The translations under genes were made by a program, and so were the position numbers. From Turritopsis dohrnii (taxonomy: Eukaryota; Cnidaria; Hydrozoa; Anthoathecata; Oceaniidae), in contig BQMF02000030.1 of assembly GCA_027922465.2 (NCBI GenBank), positions 620,001 through 684,000 of the forward strand: 64,000 nt of DNA. Direction: 5' to 3'. Position 1 is the stretch's first letter, and the number at the start of each line of letters is the position of its first letter. This document shows positions 60,897-64,000 of this stretch, in pieces. The notes below the pieces were generated by a model that saw nothing but the letters and a program-made list of their open reading frames with translations, was not told where the DNA came from and did not search any database.

Positions 60897-60913
60897 AAAT
60901 TTTTTTAAAAAGT

Positions 60914-63900
60914 ATGTCGACAGAAGACATTATATATCTTTTGCTTCTTCTCCTATCTATACCATATGGCCATCTTGTCAAAATATCCGGAAGTGCAGCC
61001 ATTAAACGATGCTTGAGTTTGGCGGGTGGTTTATTCATTATGATGTTGTTGCTCGGCTACCGTGGAATGGTACACTCCTTTGTCACTATCCTTGGAAACT
61101 ATGTTGTTGTGAAAGTATTTGGTCCAAAGTAAGCTTCCATTATTATGGGTTTTTCTATGAAGAAAGAATTATAAGGTGAAACTGACTTGAAGTTCCCAAG
61201 GCCTTCAGTTATCAATTAGCATCCTTTAACACATGTCCTAGAGTATTAAAAACTCACATTTGGGCGTTGGAAGTTGCATTATTGCTTCAGCTACTCCACT
61301 TAAAAAAAAACGCCCTTTGTGTGTTAAAAGAGCCCTTGAATCAAATTTCCAGATGCTGTCATATTGATTCGATTGTTCCATCTGTGTAAGGTTTGTTTAG
61401 AGTGTTTGTTTACTTTTATATTTAGATATTGTCGTTTGGTTTCATTTGTGTATGTGTTTGGTTACCTGTTTTTCTTTCGCACGTGTCAAGATTTCGGTTT
61501 CCAGAAGCCACCCATGCACTCCAACGCTGTCCAGTTACTTGTTACTCTGAGAGTGAGTGATTTTTCTGACTATCTATTTTAGGTGGAAACTGTGGAGGAA
61601 AACATTATGCAAAAATGTCTCTCTTCCCTTTTTTGTGAAACTTTATATAATTTGATGGTGTTGTACCAGTCATATTCGAAATATTCCGAACTTATCCATT
61701 GACCAAATTCGTTGAAAAATCCCTGCGATCGAGTGCATTTCCATAGAAATATACACAATATCTCAATGAAAATGCTCTTCGACGCAGTGACTTTTTAACC
61801 AATTTGTCCACTGGGTAAGACTTAATCTGTTTCTATCTTTTTTTGCCATCCATTTCCATTCGACCATTTCTTTATAAGCGTCAGTAAATTTGGATCCCAG
61901 TCGGCATATTTGTAAAAAAATTTCTGTGAAGGAGTGCATTCTATAGAAATGTATACACAAATTCAATAAAAGTGCTCTCCATCGCAGTGACTTTTTGACG
62001 ATTTTGCCCACTGTGTACGCTCCTGTGATGCTTGATGTCATACTAATCAAATTAATGCCTAAGTGATGCTTCTACCAAGGATTTTTTTTAAATTTGCAAT
62101 TTAAACATACATGCTATGTTCTCGTGCAAATGTAGCCTTACCTCAAGCAACTGATCTTTATTGTTTAACCTTAGCCTGGATGTGATGCTTGACTTATGCT
62201 CACATTTTGTCAATTCTGAGACTAGCGATGATGTAATAGGCGAATCTTATGAGAAAAAAAAACGTGTTGTATGTAGAATGAAGTATGGAAATGAGTGCTA
62301 ACCATGTCTTTGTAAATAAAATAATAGGCACTCAATATGAGTCTTGGTGAAATTGTAAGCAAGGTTGCTATGATTTGCCTTGATGTTTCATTCCAGATGA
62401 TCAGCCTGTCATTTGAACTTCATGATGCAACCGAGAAAATGAAGAACAAGGATGAGTGCTCACTGAAGTTGAAAATCAAAAAAGAATTCTCTGCATCGCT
62501 CTTTGACTTTTTCGCTTATGGGTATTGCTACATTGGTTTAATGACAGGCCCGTTTTACACTTACCAATGTTTTCAAGACATGTTGCATCAAGATGGCCGA
62601 AAGATTTCCACGTTGTGGCCGGCTCTCCGTAATCTAAAGTTATTGCCGTTATTCACGGTGCCGTATTTGTTTCTAACGAAACACTATCCGTTAAAATATC
62701 TCGACAGCGACGAATGTTTCGAGCATCCGTGGGGCGTTTTGTATTACTTGTGGATTCTCTTTCCCACTTTCACGTGGTTTCGATGGCGTTTTTATATTGG
62801 CTGGATGCTTGCCGAGTCTATGTGTATCACCGCTGGGCTGGGTGCATATCCGTTCGAATGTAAAGCAAGGCCGGCTTTGGGTCCAACACAACCGATACCT
62901 GATGATTTCGATGCGGAAGAATCAGCCAAGAAACATGATGGCGACACTCACGAGTCAGTTGATTTGTATCGATTTGTTGATGTTGATGTTGTTGTTGTTG
63001 TTTATTATGTTTTCATTTCTTTTCTGTCATGATTAGCTTCGAAACAACTCATAACATCGTTATCTTCGGTGTGGAGCTTGCACCAACGATGAGACAAGCA
63101 ATGAAGGTATGGAACATGACCGTTCAATGGTGGATGGCCACATACGTCTATAAGAAACTACCAATCAAATCAAACCAAATTCGGTAAGTTCGATTTGTCA
63201 ACCAATTAAATCAAACCAAATTCCGTTAATTCGATTTGTCAACTAATCAAATCAAACCAAATTCGGTAAGTTCGATTTGTCAACGTCAGACTATGAGCTA
63301 CCAGTGGTCTTTTGAATTTCATCACTTTTGCTTCTGGGACAGCAGTGTATCAAATCATTTGTTTTCGTTTTTGATGACATCACAAGACTCGATTAACATG
63401 TCAAAAGTAGCATAGAATATACATTAAGATATTCATCAGAGTTTGTTTTGTCGAGGCAAAAATTTCTGCAATGTGAACAATCTCGCTATATGATGGAGTT
63501 CTTCAGCCTCGTCTCGAAAGCTCCGTGTGTTTCTTTATTCTGTCTAATGTAAATCAATTGACCTGCGATTAGACATTGCCAATACTTTTACATAAGAATG
63601 CAAGAGTTTTCATAAGTACAGGTCATTAGATGCTCATCAAGGTGGTTTCTACGAAGATTTTTTTGCTTCATTTTTATCACTGCTAAAGCGGAAATTGGTA
63701 TCTTCAGTCTGATTATTTCGGAAGCTTTTGAAGTTGTTGTTAAAGCTAGATCGGCACTCTTTCAACATGCCAACATATCCTCAAACGGCTTGGAAATAAC
63801 CTCTAAAACATAGTTTAAATATTACATGCACTAGGAAATGCCTGTTACCTATTACACCAGCAACACCAGCACTACACCCAGACCGATTCGTAATTCGTAA

Positions 63901-64000
63901 AATGTTTTGTATTTTTCGGGGAGAATGTAGGATGTAATGTTTTTCCATTTATTTTAGGATGTTTTTGTTGTTGTTCGTGAGTGCATTCTGGCACGGTGTT
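60914..64000 (+). CDS. MBOAT7: MBOAT7 (LPIAT1) acyltransferase, copy B, first 5 exons, truncated by the window end
   Basis: Tandem paralogue of copy A with the same expected reaction. Exons: 60914-61128, 61426-61552, 62397-62953, 63037-63183, 63958-64000 onward. The first four exons have exactly the same lengths as in copy A (215, 127, 557, 147 nt) and the same phases. Seen: LLLLLSIPYGHLVK start; HSNAVQLLVTLR; GYCYIGLMTGPFYTYQCF; AGLGAYPFEC; WNMTVQWW (N326); SAFWHGV with H361, where the window stops two codons later. Trp, Asn and His catalytic-pocket residues are kept, so it is probably active. The last intron in view is 774 nt, against 93 nt in copy A. Its 5' splice site lies in a 41-bp tandem triplication. 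Copy B differs from A mainly in exons 1, 2 and 4 and the second half of exon 3. Confidence 0.95.
61706..61815. mobile_element. MITE-B copy o
   Basis: TTCGTTGAAAAATCCCTGCG to ATTTGTCCACTGGG. Left end lost. Intron 2 of MBOAT7-B. Confidence 0.75.
61896..62014. mobile_element. MITE-B copy p
   Basis: CCCAGTCGGCATATTTGTAA to TTTTGCCCACTG, 80 bp from copy o in the same orientation. Confidence 0.8.
63140..63285. repeat. 41-bp tandem triplication spanning the exon 4 donor of MBOAT7-B
   Basis: AATCAAACCAAATTCGGTAA and GTTCGATTTGTCAAC recur three times with a 41-bp period. Unit 1 holds the real donor (63184), unit 2 has it mutated (CCGTTAAT), and unit 3 restores a full GTAAGT at 63266. Confidence 0.9.
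63535..63635. mobile_element. MITE-G copy 2 (partial)
   Basis: GTCTAATGTAAATCAATTGA through AAGTACAGGTCATTAGAT, shared with 59592-59715. The right arm is missing. Confidence 0.65.

Overview
The window is nuclear DNA of an AT-rich, intron-rich animal, most likely a cnidarian. Every recognisable gene is metazoan with GT-AG introns. Short introns sit beside long repeat-packed ones, tRNA-derived SINEs and dense palindromic MITEs are everywhere, and there is a RAG1 N-terminal-type gene, a family I know from cnidarians and other invertebrates. The species cannot be fixed from the sequence alone. A hydrozoan would fit the possible spliced-leader acceptors just upstream of three start codons.

Layout. 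1-3444: upstream repeats, then the last coding exon of TMEM11 (+). 3445-9230: repeats and no recognised gene. 9231-13607: a two-exon gene (-) for a small nuclear protein, tentatively FAM181-like. 13608-26358: about 12.7 kb of repeats without a recognised gene. 26359-27339: a single-exon RAG1 N-terminal-like protein (+). 30084-41884: an 18-exon M28B carboxypeptidase of the PSMA/NAALADase family (-), with all phases closing to 801 aa. 42668-50227: a 10-exon GTPBP1 translational GTPase (-), 612 aa. 54486-58525: MBOAT7 copy A (+), five exons, 461 aa. 60914-64000: MBOAT7 copy B (+), a tandem paralogue cut by the window end just after its catalytic His.

The genes do not form one pathway. TMEM11 is mitochondrial, GTPBP1 is cytosolic, the carboxypeptidase is a type II surface ectoenzyme and the MBOAT7 pair are ER acyltransferases. 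What ties the window together is its mobile DNA. One 120-bp MITE family (called MITE-B here) is present about 16 times. A second, nearly perfect hairpin family (MITE-A) is present about 13 times with 9-10 bp target duplications. Several insertions touch gene structure: one supplies the C-terminal codons of the RAG1-like protein, and three lie within about 20 nt of splice sites of the carboxypeptidase gene. The MBOAT7 pair adds two splicing oddities: a 93-nt stop-free, frame-preserving intron in copy A, and a triplicated 5' splice site in copy B.

All exon models were made by eye from homology, splice consensus and reading phase. There is no transcript evidence, and family assignments come from remembered family features, not from a search.
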